This document shows positions 17,531 through 25,880 of a stretch of 64,000 nt of DNA, piece by piece (the stretch's first letter is position 1; every line of letters starts with the position of its first letter). The stretch is taken from positions 248,001 through 312,000 of the forward strand of contig NZ_SDEB01000001.1 of the NCBI RefSeq assembly GCF_004522175.1. The letters run 5' to 3'. Made by a program: the position numbers and the translations under genes. Under the pieces are notes generated by a model, which ran no database searches, had not been told where the DNA came from, and saw only the letters and a list, made by a program, of their open reading frames with translations. Source of the DNA: Paracoccus ravus. Lineage in GTDB: Bacteria > Pseudomonadota > Alphaproteobacteria > Rhodobacterales > Rhodobacteraceae.

Positions 17531-18618
17531 CAGGCGGCCCTTTCCAGACTTTGCGGGGCGACGCGCCAATCATCGGCATAGACGCCCACCTTGCCCGGCA
17601 GGAAGCTCACGCGCGGCGCGGGACCGGGCGGAGGCGCATCTTCGGGCAGGACGATATTGAAACCCGCGCCGGAGAGTTCGGCGCGCAGGATGCGGTGACG
17701 GCCGACATCCTCAACCCGGCGAACCCTAACAGGTAGACCGTGATCCGACAGAACCGCATGTTCGGGGCGGATGCCGATGCGGGTCTTGCCCGCCACCGTG
17801 CCGTAATTTGCACCCAGATCGACCACCTCGCCACCGGGCAGCAGGGCGCGGCTGCCCTCGATCTTGGCGTCGATGAAATTCATCCCCGGCGAGCCGATGA
17901 AATAGCCGACGAATGTATGCGCCGGGGTTTCGAACAGTTCTTCGGGTGTGCCCATCTGCACGACGCGACCGTCATACATGACGACGACTTTGTCTGCGAA
18001 GGTCAGCGCCTCGGTCTGATCATGGGTCACATAGATCATCGTATGGCCGAATTGGCGGTGCAACTGCTTCAACTGGGTGCGCAGTTCCCATTTCATATGC
18101 GGGTCGATGACGGTCAGCGGCTCATCGAAGAGGATCGCGTTCACGTCCTCGCGCACCATGCCGCGGCCAAGGCTGATCTTTTGCTTGGCGTCCGCCGTCA
18201 GCCCTTGGGCCTTGCGCGACAGCATCGCCTCCATCCCGATCATGCGGGCGATCTGGTCGACACGTGACGCGATATAGGCGGCATCCATGCCCCGGTTCCG
18301 CAACGGGAAGGCAAGGTTCTCGCGCACTGTCATTGTGTCATAGACGACCGGGAACTGGAAAACCTGCGCGATATTGCGCTCGGTCGTCGGCGCGTCGGTC
18401 ACGTCGTGGTCACCGAACAGGATGCGGCCCTGACTGGGGCGCAAGAGCCCCGAGATGATGTTCAAAAGCGTGGTCTTGCCGCAGCCTGAGGAACCAAGCA
18501 GCGCATAGGCGCCGCCATCCTGCCAGACATGGGTCATTTCCTTCAGCGCGTAATCGGCATCCGACTTGGGATGGGCGCTATAGCTATGGGCGAGGTTTTC
18601 AAGCGTGATCCGTGCCAT
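17530..18618 (-). CDS. glpT: Glycerol ABC transporter ATPase GlpT-like, non-canonical signature
   Basis: This is a 362-residue MalK/UgpC-like ATPase. Walker A (GSSGCGKTT, 42-50), Walker B (AILFDEPL, Glu166) and the switch His199 in IYVTHDQTEAL are intact. The ABC signature, however, reads LTADAKQ (140-146) where LSGGQ is expected, and the D-loop is TVID. A C-terminal TOBE-like regulatory domain follows (FLPGKVGVYADDWRV near the end). It is followed without gap by glpP and preceded 9 bases away by glpS. Its defect mirrors the one in GlpS. Confidence 0.9.
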   Translation of the reverse strand: MARITLENLAHSYSAHPKSDADYALKEMTHVWQDGGAYALLGSSGCGKTTLLNIISGLLRPSQGRILFGDHDVTDAPTTERNIAQVFQFPVVYDTMTVRENLAFPLRNRGMDAAYIASRVDQIARMIGMEAMLSRKAQGLTADAKQKISLGRGMVREDVNAILFDEPLTVIDPHMKWELRTQLKQLHRQFGHTMIYVTHDQTEALTFADKVVVMYDGRVVQMGTPEELFETPAHTFVGYFIGSPGMNFIDAKIEGSRALLPGGEVVDLGANYGTVAGKTRIGIRPEHAVLSDHGLPVRVRRVEDVGRHRILRAELSGAGFNIVLPEDAPPPGPAPRVSFLPGKVGVYADDWRVAPQSLERAA

Positions 18619-18627
18619 GATCCCCCC

Positions 18628-19713
18628 TCATGCCGCTTCAGCATAGGATGCGGGGGCAGCCAGCCGCCCCTCGGCATCGAACAGATAGATGTGGCGCGGC
18701 TCGAGCCACAGCGAGACCTCCTGCCCCGGCTCCAGTACCTGCACGCCCTCGACCAAAGCGATCCAGCGATCCTCGCCATGGCTGACATGGACGAAGCTTT
18801 GCGCGCCGGTGATCTCGGTCACGATGACCTTGCAGCGCAGGTCCAGCGCGGAAGTGGCGGGGCGGTGCAGCGACAAATGGTTCGCGCGGAATCCGGCCAT
18901 ATAGGCACCGTCAGCGACGGCGAAATTGCCCTCAGCCGGGGCGGTCACGTCCTGCCCGAATGCCAGCCTCGCGCCTTGCTTAAGGGCCGAGGTGAAATTC
19001 ATCGGCGGATCGCTGAAAACCCGCGCCGTGGTCGCATCGACCGGCTGGCGGTAGACGCGGGGCGTCGGGCCGAATTGGGTCACGCGCCCCTCCCACAGGG
19101 TTGCGGTATTGCCGCCCAGAAGCAAAGCTTCCTCGGGCTCGGTGGTGGCATAGACAAAGATCGCGCCCGAGGCCTCGAAGATTCGCGGGATCTCGACGCG
19201 GAGTTCCTCGCGCAGCTTGTAATCGAGGTTCGCCAGCGGCTCATCGAGCAACACAAGGCCCGCCCCTTTGACCAGAGCACGGGCCAAGGCGCATCGCTGC
19301 TGTTGGCCGCCCGACAGTTCCAGAGGCTTGCGGGCCAACATCGGCGTCAGATGCAGCATCTCGGCAGTCTCGCGAACCTTGCGGTCAACCTCATCCTTGG
19401 GGCGGCCAAGAATGCGCAGGGGCGAGGCGATGTTTTCGTAAACCGAAAGACCAGGATAGTTGATGAATTGCTGATAGACCATGGCGACGCCCCGATCCTG
19501 CACGCGCCTGCCGGTCACATCCTCGCCATGCCAGAGGATGCGGCCCGTGGTCGGCGCATCCAGACCCGCCATCAGCCGCATCAGGCTGGTCTTGCCTGAA
19601 AGCGTCGGGCCCAGCAGCACATTCATCGTGCCATTCTGCAATGTCAGGCTGGTCGGGTGGATGTGAACCCGTCCCTCGACCATCCGTGACACTGATTGCA
19701 GTTCCAGAACCAT
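18628..19713 (-). CDS. glpS: Glycerol ABC transporter ATPase GlpS-like, lacks switch histidine
   Basis: This is the second ATPase of the glycerol transporter, 361 residues. Walker A is GPTLSGKTS (35-43), the signature LELSGGQQQRCALARAL is canonical, and Walker B LVLLDEPLANLD carries Glu158. The H-loop reads FVYATTEPEEAL: Thr191 replaces the switch histidine. A TOBE-like C-terminal domain follows (VWLEPRHIYLFDAEGRL-like region). GlpS and GlpT therefore probably form a heterodimer with one intact and one degenerate ATP site. It lies 10 bases after glpD. Confidence 0.9.
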   Translation of the reverse strand: MVLELQSVSRMVEGRVHIHPTSLTLQNGTMNVLLGPTLSGKTSLMRLMAGLDAPTTGRILWHGEDVTGRRVQDRGVAMVYQQFINYPGLSVYENIASPLRILGRPKDEVDRKVRETAEMLHLTPMLARKPLELSGGQQQRCALARALVKGAGLVLLDEPLANLDYKLREELRVEIPRIFEASGAIFVYATTEPEEALLLGGNTATLWEGRVTQFGPTPRVYRQPVDATTARVFSDPPMNFTSALKQGARLAFGQDVTAPAEGNFAVADGAYMAGFRANHLSLHRPATSALDLRCKVIVTEITGAQSFVHVSHGEDRWIALVEGVQVLEPGQEVSLWLEPRHIYLFDAEGRLAAPASYAEAA

Positions 19714-19723
19714 TGCCTCTCCT

Positions 19724-21295
19724 TCATTCGGCCGCGTCGGCGGCGCGGTGGGCCAGCCATTCGGCCAGCCCGTCGATCTGTTCGCGGGTCATCTTCAGAC
19801 CCAGCTTGCTGCGCCGCCACAGGATATCGTCCGGCGTGCGGGCATATTCCCGGCTCAGGAACCACCTGACCTCGGCCTCGGACAGGCCCGCCCCGAAATC
19901 ATGGCCGAGATCCGCGCGGGTCGCGGCATTGCCAAAGATCTCGAAGATTTCGGTCCCGTGCGTGCGCAGCAGGCGCTGGACCTCGGGGCCGGTCAGGAAG
20001 GGATATCGCGCAGCGATGCGGGCGGTCAGATCGACCACCCCATCGACGGGGAAATCGCCCCCCGGCAAGGGCACGCCCGCCGTCCATGCGCCCCCTGAAT
20101 GCGGGAAATGCGGCGCAAGCTTTCCCAGCGCGCTTTCCGCGAGCCGCCGATAGGTGGTGATCTTGCCGCCAAAGACATTGAGCAGCGGCGCGCCCTCTTC
20201 GTTCAGGCTCAGCACATAGTCGCGCGTCGCCGCCGTCGCGGATTTCGCGCCGTCATTGTAGAGCGGACGGACGCCGGAATAGGTCCAGACCACCTGATCC
20301 GGCGTCACCGGCAGCGCGAAATAGCGGCTGGCAAAGGCGCAGAGATAGTCGCGTTCCTCGTCCGAGCAGCGCGCCTCGCCCGCAGGCCCCTTGTGATCCA
20401 TGTCGGTCGTGCCGATCAGCGTGAAATCCTGCTCATAGGGGATGGCAAAGATGATCCGCCCATCGGTTCCCTGAAAGAAATAGCAACGGTCGTGATCGTA
20501 AATTTTCGGCACCACGATATGACTGCCGCGCACCAGCCTGACGCCCTCGGTCGTGGGGATGTGTGTGACATTGCGAATCACATCCTCGACCCAGGGACCC
20601 GAGGCATTGACCAAGGCGCGGGCCTTGTGGCTGCGCTGCCCCTCGGGTCCCTCGGTGGTGACGCGCCACATGTCATCGACCCGCTCGGCATGGATGACGC
20701 GGCTGCGCGTCATGATGCGCGCGCCGCGCGCCTCGGCGTCGCGGGCGTTCAACACGACCAGACGGGCATCCTGAACCCAGCAATCGGAATATTCCCAGCC
20801 CAGCCGGAAGCCCGGCTTGAGCGCGCGCCCGGCCGGGTCGCTTGCAAGATCGAGCCGCCGGGTGCCCGGCAGCACCTTCCGACCGCCCAGATTGTCATAG
20901 AGAAACAGCCCCAGCCGGATCAGCCATGCTGGCCTGCGTCCGCGCATCCAGGGCATCGCGAAGCCCAGCAGGCGCGAAGTGGGCGTATCGGATTCAAAGC
21001 GCATCTGGGGCGAATAGGGCAGCACGAAACGCATCGGCCAGCTGATATGGGGCATCGCGGAGAGCAGGGTCTCGCGCTCATCCAGCGCCTCTCGGACCAG
21101 CCGGAATTCGAAGAATTCCAGATAGCGCAGCCCGCCATGGAACAGCTTGGTCGAGGCCGAAGACGTTGCCTGAGCCAGATCGCCCATCTCGGCCAATGTC
21201 ACCGACAGGCCGCGCCCGACCGCGTCACGGGCAATGCCGCAGCCGTTGATGCCGCCGCCGATAATGAACAGATCGCTGACCGCTTCCGCCTGCAT
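19724..21295 (-). CDS. glpD: Glycerol-3-phosphate dehydrogenase (FAD, aerobic)
   Basis: GlpD oxidises glycerol-3-phosphate to dihydroxyacetone phosphate and passes electrons to quinone at the inner membrane. The 523-residue protein starts MQAEAVSDLFIIGGGINGCG with a classic FAD-binding GxGxxG fold, followed by TSSASTKLFHGGLRYLEFFE and the C-terminal GGKITTYRRLAESAL motif. It is the first gene of the glycerol operon and lies 204 bases from the divergent glpR. The start could also be a GTG two codons upstream. Confidence 0.95.
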   Translation of the reverse strand: MQAEAVSDLFIIGGGINGCGIARDAVGRGLSVTLAEMGDLAQATSSASTKLFHGGLRYLEFFEFRLVREALDERETLLSAMPHISWPMRFVLPYSPQMRFESDTPTSRLLGFAMPWMRGRRPAWLIRLGLFLYDNLGGRKVLPGTRRLDLASDPAGRALKPGFRLGWEYSDCWVQDARLVVLNARDAEARGARIMTRSRVIHAERVDDMWRVTTEGPEGQRSHKARALVNASGPWVEDVIRNVTHIPTTEGVRLVRGSHIVVPKIYDHDRCYFFQGTDGRIIFAIPYEQDFTLIGTTDMDHKGPAGEARCSDEERDYLCAFASRYFALPVTPDQVVWTYSGVRPLYNDGAKSATAATRDYVLSLNEEGAPLLNVFGGKITTYRRLAESALGKLAPHFPHSGGAWTAGVPLPGGDFPVDGVVDLTARIAARYPFLTGPEVQRLLRTHGTEIFEIFGNAATRADLGHDFGAGLSEAEVRWFLSREYARTPDDILWRRSKLGLKMTREQIDGLAEWLAHRAADAAE

Positions 21296-21378
21296 CGACA
21301 CCGATGCCCTCCCCCTGACGAAGCCTCCCAACTCCAGAGACGAGGCTGCACCCGGCCTCACGCTTCCGTCAACATTTA

Positions 21379-21455
21379 TTTTCGTTTACCCTACGCTAAG
21401 CGTAAAAACGAACATTCGCATTTGCAGCATGGCGGGGTTGCGCACATTCGCGAAC
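21379..21455. promoter_or_regulatory. Candidate GlpR operator region between glpD and glpR
   Basis: The divergent promoter region holds an inverted repeat TTCGTTT (21381-21387) / AAACGAA (21406-21412), a direct repeat ACATTCGC at 21412-21419 and 21444-21451 (32 bases apart), and a TTCGCGAA palindrome at 21447-21454. DeoR/GlpR-type repressors often bind several TTCG-containing sites. The repeat set fits autoregulation plus control of glpD; no transcription start can be read reliably. Confidence 0.5.
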
Positions 21456-21499
21456 GGCTTACAGTCGCTAGGCGACGATTCCGCGACAAGGGAGGGGGC

Positions 21500-22282
21500 A
21501 TGGCCCTTGGTATCCGTCAGAACCAAATTCTAGAGCTGGCCCGCACCGAGGGGCGCGTGTTGGTCGATGAACTCGCCCAGCGTTTCGATGTCACGCTTCA
21601 GACCATCCGGCGCGATCTGGGAGAGTTGGCCGGCGCGGGCCTGCTGGACCGGGTCCATGGCGGGGCCGTTCCCCGCGCCGGGACCGTCAATCTGGGCTAC
21701 GAGGCGCGTCGGCGCATGCATGCCGAGGCCAAGGCCGCCATCGGCGCGGCCTGCGCCGCCGTGATCCCCGATAATTGCAGCCTGATCCTGAACCTTGGAA
21801 CGACCACCGAGGCGGTGGCTCAGGCGCTGATCCACCATTCGAACATCACGGTCGTCACGAACAACATGAATGTGGCGAATATCCTGCTGGCCAATCCGGG
21901 CTGCGAGATCATGGTCGCGGGGGGCGCACTGCGGCGCTCGGACGGGGGGCTGGTGGGCGAATTGACGACGCAGTTCTTCGAGCAGTTCAAGGTGGATTAC
22001 GCCGTCGTGGGCACTTCGGCACTCGACCATGACGGCGATATGCTGGATTTCGATCTGGCCGAGGTCAGGGTCAGCCGCGCGATTCTGAAACAGGCGCGGC
22101 AGACCTTTCTCGTCTCGGATCATTCCAAGATCGGGCGCAGCGCCCCGGCGCGGATCGCAAGCCTGTCCGAGATTGACATCTTCTTTACCGACCGGCCGCT
22201 GCCTGGCGAACTTGCCGCGCGATGCGACCATTGGGGAACCGAGGTGAGCCTATGCGCCTCTCCCCGGATCCAGCAGGACTGA
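21500..22282 (+). CDS. glpR: DeoR/GlpR-family transcriptional repressor
   Basis: This is a 260-residue repressor that probably senses glycerol-3-phosphate. The N-terminal DeoR helix-turn-helix is clear (VLVDELAQRFDVTLQTIRRD, then LLDRVHGGAVP), and the C-terminal sugar-phosphate-binding fold contains LNLGTTTEAVAQAL, VVTNNMNVANIL and SDHSKIGRSAP. I start at the ATG at 21500 because GGGAGGGGG lies just before it; the frame is open for more than 450 codons upstream, antisense to glpD, and that part is not coding. Divergent to the glp operon, it is its likely regulator. Confidence 0.93.
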   Translation: MALGIRQNQILELARTEGRVLVDELAQRFDVTLQTIRRDLGELAGAGLLDRVHGGAVPRAGTVNLGYEARRRMHAEAKAAIGAACAAVIPDNCSLILNLGTTTEAVAQALIHHSNITVVTNNMNVANILLANPGCEIMVAGGALRRSDGGLVGELTTQFFEQFKVDYAVVGTSALDHDGDMLDFDLAEVRVSRAILKQARQTFLVSDHSKIGRSAPARIASLSEIDIFFTDRPLPGELAARCDHWGTEVSLCASPRIQQD

Positions 22283-22286
22283 GCCC

Positions 22287-22361
22287 TCAGCGCAGGCCCA
22301 GCATGGAAAGAATGAAGAGCACGACGACGACCAAACCGACAAGATAGATGATGGAATTCAT
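22287..22361 (-). CDS. 24-residue single-helix membrane microprotein
   Basis: This very short frame starts MNSIIYLVGLVVVVL and ends SMLGLR, so almost the whole product is one hydrophobic helix with a single Arg at the C-terminus. A strong ribosome site (AAGGAG, about 8 bases upstream of the ATG at 22361) makes translation likely. It lies between glpR, whose stop is 4 bases from its own on the opposite strand, and the oxidoreductase gene. I recall similar tiny proteins in related Rhodobacteraceae but cannot verify this. Function unknown. Confidence 0.65.
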   Translation of the reverse strand: MNSIIYLVGLVVVVLFILSMLGLR

Positions 22362-22570
22362 TCGGTAATCTCCTTGCATCCGGGCGCTGCCCGTTGCTGT
22401 CTCAACGACGCGCGGGCGAGATGGGTTTCATTGGGCCGTCACGAAATCTTTGGAAGGAGGCCCCAGAACGGGCCAGCGCAGCCGGAAAGAACCGCCGATA
22501 CAAGCTTGCCGCGCAGGCATCGACCATAACTGCAAGACCCACGCGGCCAATCAAACGCAAGGAACCCGCC

Positions 22571-23548
22571 ATGCGCAGCGCAATTCACAAGACATTCGGT
22601 GAACCCGCCGAGGTTCTGGAACCCGCCGAAAGCCCGACCCCCGATCCCGCCGAAGGGCAGGTCCGCATCCGGACGATCCTTTCGCCCATTCACAACCATG
22701 ATCTGGTGACGATCCGCGGAATATATGGCTACAAGCCCGAACTGCCCGCCATCGGCGGCACCGAGGCGGTCGGGATCATCGATGCGATCGGCGCAGGCGT
22801 TGATGGGCTTGCCGTCGGACAGCGCGTCGCGGTCGCCGCGGTCCACGGCACTTGGGCCGAGTTCTTCATCGCTCCAGCCGCCGCCATCGTGCCTCTGCCC
22901 GAGGCGATCAGCGACGAACAGGGTGCGCAGCTGATCGCCATGCCCTTCAGTTCGCTGACGCTTCTGGAGTTTCTCGCGTTGGAAAAGGGCGACTGGATCG
23001 TTCAGAATGCCGCGAATGGCGCGGTGGGCAAGGCCGTCGCCATGCTGGGCGCGGCGCGGGGGATCAATGTCATCAGCATCGTGCGCCGCGCGGAGACGAT
23101 CGCCGAAATGGCCGAACTGGGCATCGGCAATGTCGTCTCGACCGACAGCGCGGGTTGGCAGGATCGCGTCTGCGCCCTGACCGGCGGAGCAACGATCAAG
23201 GCCGGGGTGGATTCGATCGGCGGAAAGGCCAGCGGCGATCTGCTCTCGCTTCTGGGTGAGGACAGCACGCTCGTTTCCTTTGGCTCGATGACCGGCGAGC
23301 CGATGGTTCTGAATGCGGGCGCGCTGATCTACAAGCAGGCCGTGGTCAAGGGCTATTGGGCCTCGAAGATGGCCAGCAGCCTCGGCCGCGAAGGCATGGG
23401 ACGCCTGATCGGCGAACTCATCGGGCTTGTCATCGCCGGCAAGGTCAAGCTGCCGGTCGAGGGCATCTTCGGCTTCGATCAGGTCGCAGATGCCGTGACC
23501 GCCTCGCTGACGCCGGGCAAGGCCGGCAAGGTCCTGCTGCGCCCCTAA
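22571..23548 (+). CDS. MDR-family quinone/zinc-type oxidoreductase
   Basis: This 325-residue medium-chain dehydrogenase/reductase starts MRSAIHKTFGEPAEVLEPAE. The GroES-like N-terminal half lacks the usual Cys/His zinc-ligand pattern (LSPIHNHDLVTIRGIYGYKP), so it resembles NADPH:quinone or enoyl reductases more than zinc alcohol dehydrogenases. The nucleotide site is IVQNAANGAVGKAVAMLGAA. Substrate unknown. Its stop overlaps the stop of the convergent pirin gene by a few bases. The frame is open further upstream but AAGGAA favours the ATG at 22571. Confidence 0.85.
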   Translation: MRSAIHKTFGEPAEVLEPAESPTPDPAEGQVRIRTILSPIHNHDLVTIRGIYGYKPELPAIGGTEAVGIIDAIGAGVDGLAVGQRVAVAAVHGTWAEFFIAPAAAIVPLPEAISDEQGAQLIAMPFSSLTLLEFLALEKGDWIVQNAANGAVGKAVAMLGAARGINVISIVRRAETIAEMAELGIGNVVSTDSAGWQDRVCALTGGATIKAGVDSIGGKASGDLLSLLGEDSTLVSFGSMTGEPMVLNAGALIYKQAVVKGYWASKMASSLGREGMGRLIGELIGLVIAGKVKLPVEGIFGFDQVADAVTASLTPGKAGKVLLRP

Positions 23549-24477
23549 GGCAGGGGGATGAATTCGTGATCATCGCCGCGGGGCAGGCTGAAGCGTCCCT
23601 GCCCCCAATTGGCGGCGGCCCATTCCGCCTTGGCCGCCTCGATCCTTTCGCGCGACGAGGCCACGAAGTTCCACCAGATATGGCGCGGCCCGTTCAGGGT
23701 CTCGCCTCCAAGGGCCATGATCCGCGCGCCTTGTGACCCTGCGGCCACGGTGATCCGGTCGCCGGGCCGGAACACCATCATCTGTCCCGCCGGAAATTCC
23801 TGCCCCGAAATCTGGACCGACCCTTGCGTGACATAGATCCCGCGATCCTCGTGATCATCCGGCAAGGGAAAGCGCGCACCGGGTTCCAGCGTCACATCAA
23901 GATAGAAGGTATCGGAATACAGCGTCACCGGCGCAGTCTTGCCATAGGCCCGGCCCAGGATCAGCCGCGCGCGGATGCCGCCATCCTCGAATTCCGGCAG
24001 ATCCTGCTTGGCGTGATGCTCAAAGACCGGGTCCACATCCTCATGGCTTTCGGGCAGCGCGATCCATGTCTGAATGCCGAAAAGCGCGTGCGGCCCCTTG
24101 CGCCCGGCCTCGCTGGTGCGCTCGCTATGGGTCACGCCCTTGCCGGCAACCATCCAGTTCACCTCGCCGGGCCGGATCACCTGATCCGAGCCGATGCTGT
24201 CGCGATGATGGAAATCGCCCTGATAGAGATAGGTTACCGTTCCCAGCCCGATATGGGGATGGGGCCGGACATCGACGCCCTGCCCGGTCAGGAACTCGGC
24301 CGGTCCGGCCTGATCGAAAAAGATGAACGGCCCCACCATCTGACGCTTGGGCGCGGGCAAGGCACGCTTCACCTCGAAGCTGCCAAGGTCGCGGGCGCGG
24401 GGGATGATCAGCGTCTCGATGCTGTCAAGCGAGACGGCATCGGGGCAGCCTGGTTCGAGTGCGGGGTTCCAGCTCAT
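23545..24477 (-). CDS. Pirin family protein
   Basis: This is a 310-residue bicupin of the pirin family. The metal-binding N-terminal cupin signature is visible as VDVRPHPHIGLGTVTYLYQG with FHHRDSIGSDQVIRPGEVNWM and GVTHSERT, giving the expected His/His/His/Glu set. The C-terminal cupin has SVQISGQEFPAGQMMVFRPG. Bacterial pirins include quercetin 2,3-dioxygenases and redox-linked regulators; the sequence does not tell which. Confidence 0.9.
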   Translation of the reverse strand: MSWNPALEPGCPDAVSLDSIETLIIPRARDLGSFEVKRALPAPKRQMVGPFIFFDQAGPAEFLTGQGVDVRPHPHIGLGTVTYLYQGDFHHRDSIGSDQVIRPGEVNWMVAGKGVTHSERTSEAGRKGPHALFGIQTWIALPESHEDVDPVFEHHAKQDLPEFEDGGIRARLILGRAYGKTAPVTLYSDTFYLDVTLEPGARFPLPDDHEDRGIYVTQGSVQISGQEFPAGQMMVFRPGDRITVAAGSQGARIMALGGETLNGPRHIWWNFVASSRERIEAAKAEWAAANWGQGRFSLPRGDDHEFIPLP

Positions 24478-24566
24478 GCGTCTCTCCGAGCGTTGCGGGT
24501 TTCAACGGCTGTCAAAGATGTTAGAGGGGATCGCGATTCTGACAAACCGTCTCGTGAGGCCATTCC

Positions 24567-25292
24567 ATGCAAGCCGGAACCGGCATTCAGGTCCAGAACC
24601 TGTCCCACGCCATCGGGCCGCGCCGCATCCTTGACGGGATCAACCTTGCGCTGGACGCGCCGCGCATCGGCATCATCGGCCGGAACGGGTCGGGGAAAAG
24701 CACATTGGCGCGGCTCGTCGCGGGGCTTGTCGCACCCAGCGCGGGCCGCGTGCTGATCGAAGGCGTGGACGTCTGCAAGGACCGCCGTGCCGCCATCGCC
24801 ACGGTCGGCATCCTGTTCCAGAATCCCGAGCATCAGATCATCTTTCCCACCGTGACCGAAGAGATCGGCTTTGGCCTGCGCCAGATGGGCCGCAGCAAGG
24901 CTGAGGCGCAGGACACCGTTGCCCGCACGCTGGCTCGCTTTGGCAAGTCGCAATGGCGAGATGCCAATACGGATGCGCTGTCTCAGGGCCAGAAGCACCT
25001 GCTTTGCATGATGGCCGTCATGGCGATGGAACCGCGCTGGCTGATCCTCGACGAGCCTTTTGCCGGTCTCGACATCCCCACCCGGATGCAACTGACGCGG
25101 CATCTGGACAACTGCGGTGCGCGCGTTCTGCATATCTCGCACGAGCCGCGCGATCTGGCGGGCTACGCACGGATCTGCTGGCTGGACCGGGGCCGGATCA
25201 CCGCCGAGGGCGGCGCCGAGATCCTCGCCCAATTCGAAAGCGCGATGATCCGCGAAGGAGCCGCCGATGATCTCGCTGACCTCGCCGGTTAA
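24567..25292 (+). CDS. bioM: Biotin ECF transporter ATPase BioM
   Basis: BioM is the ATP-binding subunit of the energy-coupling-factor biotin importer. The 241-residue protein has Walker A GRNGSGKST, Q-loop ILFQNPEHQIIFPTV, a signature of the form LSQGQK, Walker B WLILDEPFAGLD and switch His in LHISHEPRDL. The QNPEHQ segment is typical of ECF A-components. It overlaps bioN by 26 bases, and bioY follows, giving a bioMNY operon. Confidence 0.92.
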   Translation: MQAGTGIQVQNLSHAIGPRRILDGINLALDAPRIGIIGRNGSGKSTLARLVAGLVAPSAGRVLIEGVDVCKDRRAAIATVGILFQNPEHQIIFPTVTEEIGFGLRQMGRSKAEAQDTVARTLARFGKSQWRDANTDALSQGQKHLLCMMAVMAMEPRWLILDEPFAGLDIPTRMQLTRHLDNCGARVLHISHEPRDLAGYARICWLDRGRITAEGGAEILAQFESAMIREGAADDLADLAG

Positions 25293-25878
25293 AACCGCGG
25301 CACATGGCTGGCCCGCCGGGGCCAAGCTCATCACCCTGGCCGGGGCGACGACGGCGCTTTTTCTGATCGACAGCATCGCGGGTCAGGCCGCCGTGCTGGC
25401 CCTGTCCGTCCTCCTTTATGCCCTGCCGGGCCGCGCCTTTCTGTTCCACGGGCTGCGTCAGATCAGGATCGTCCTGCCCTTTGTCGTGCTGCTTCTGGTC
25501 TGGCACGCCTTTGCCGGGGACTGGCCCGAGGGAATCCGCACCGCATTGCGCATGACCTCGGCGGTGGCGCTGGCCAATCTGGTCACGATGACGACCGGGC
25601 TGTCGCAGATGACGGATCTGTTGCACAGGCTCTTCGGGCCATTGCGCCGGCTGGGCCTGCCGACAGGCCTGATCGAGACCGCGATCCCGCTGGTGATCCG
25701 CTTTACACCCGCCCTGATCGTCAAGGGACGTTTCCTGACCGAGGCATGGCGGGCGCGCTCGCCCCGCCGCGCGAACTGGCATATCGTCCTGCCGATGGCG
25801 CTGCTGGCGCTGGACGATGCCGACCGTCTGGCCGAGGCGCTGCGCGCGCGCGGCGGGCTGCACCCCAAGGAGGACTGA
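25267..25878 (+). CDS. bioN: Biotin ECF transporter transmembrane component BioN
   Basis: BioN is the T-component that couples ATP hydrolysis to the BioY substrate-capture subunit. The 203-residue protein has several hydrophobic helices and the T-component family features ALPGRAFLFHGLRQIRIVLP and, near the C-terminus, the coupling helices with Ala-Arg-Ser-type motifs (FLTEAWRARSPRRANW; AEALRARGGLHP). Its ATG lies inside the end of bioM, so translation is coupled, and bioY begins three bases after its stop. Confidence 0.9.
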   Translation: MISLTSPVKTAAHGWPAGAKLITLAGATTALFLIDSIAGQAAVLALSVLLYALPGRAFLFHGLRQIRIVLPFVVLLLVWHAFAGDWPEGIRTALRMTSAVALANLVTMTTGLSQMTDLLHRLFGPLRRLGLPTGLIETAIPLVIRFTPALIVKGRFLTEAWRARSPRRANWHIVLPMALLALDDADRLAEALRARGGLHPKED

Positions 25879-25880
25879 AC

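Noticed and set aside
18261..18266. CACGTG inside glpT, considered as a second parS site.
   Set aside because: Flanks do not match the consensus, and it lies within coding sequence.
20099..21499. Open frame extending upstream of glpR, which would make a 727-residue fusion.
   Set aside because: It runs antisense to glpD and through the divergent promoter; the ribosome site and family start support the ATG at 21500.
24478..24566. Search for a BioR operator or biotin-type regulatory site before bioM.
   Set aside because: No TTATCTATAA-like palindrome is present; weak A/T stretches are not enough.
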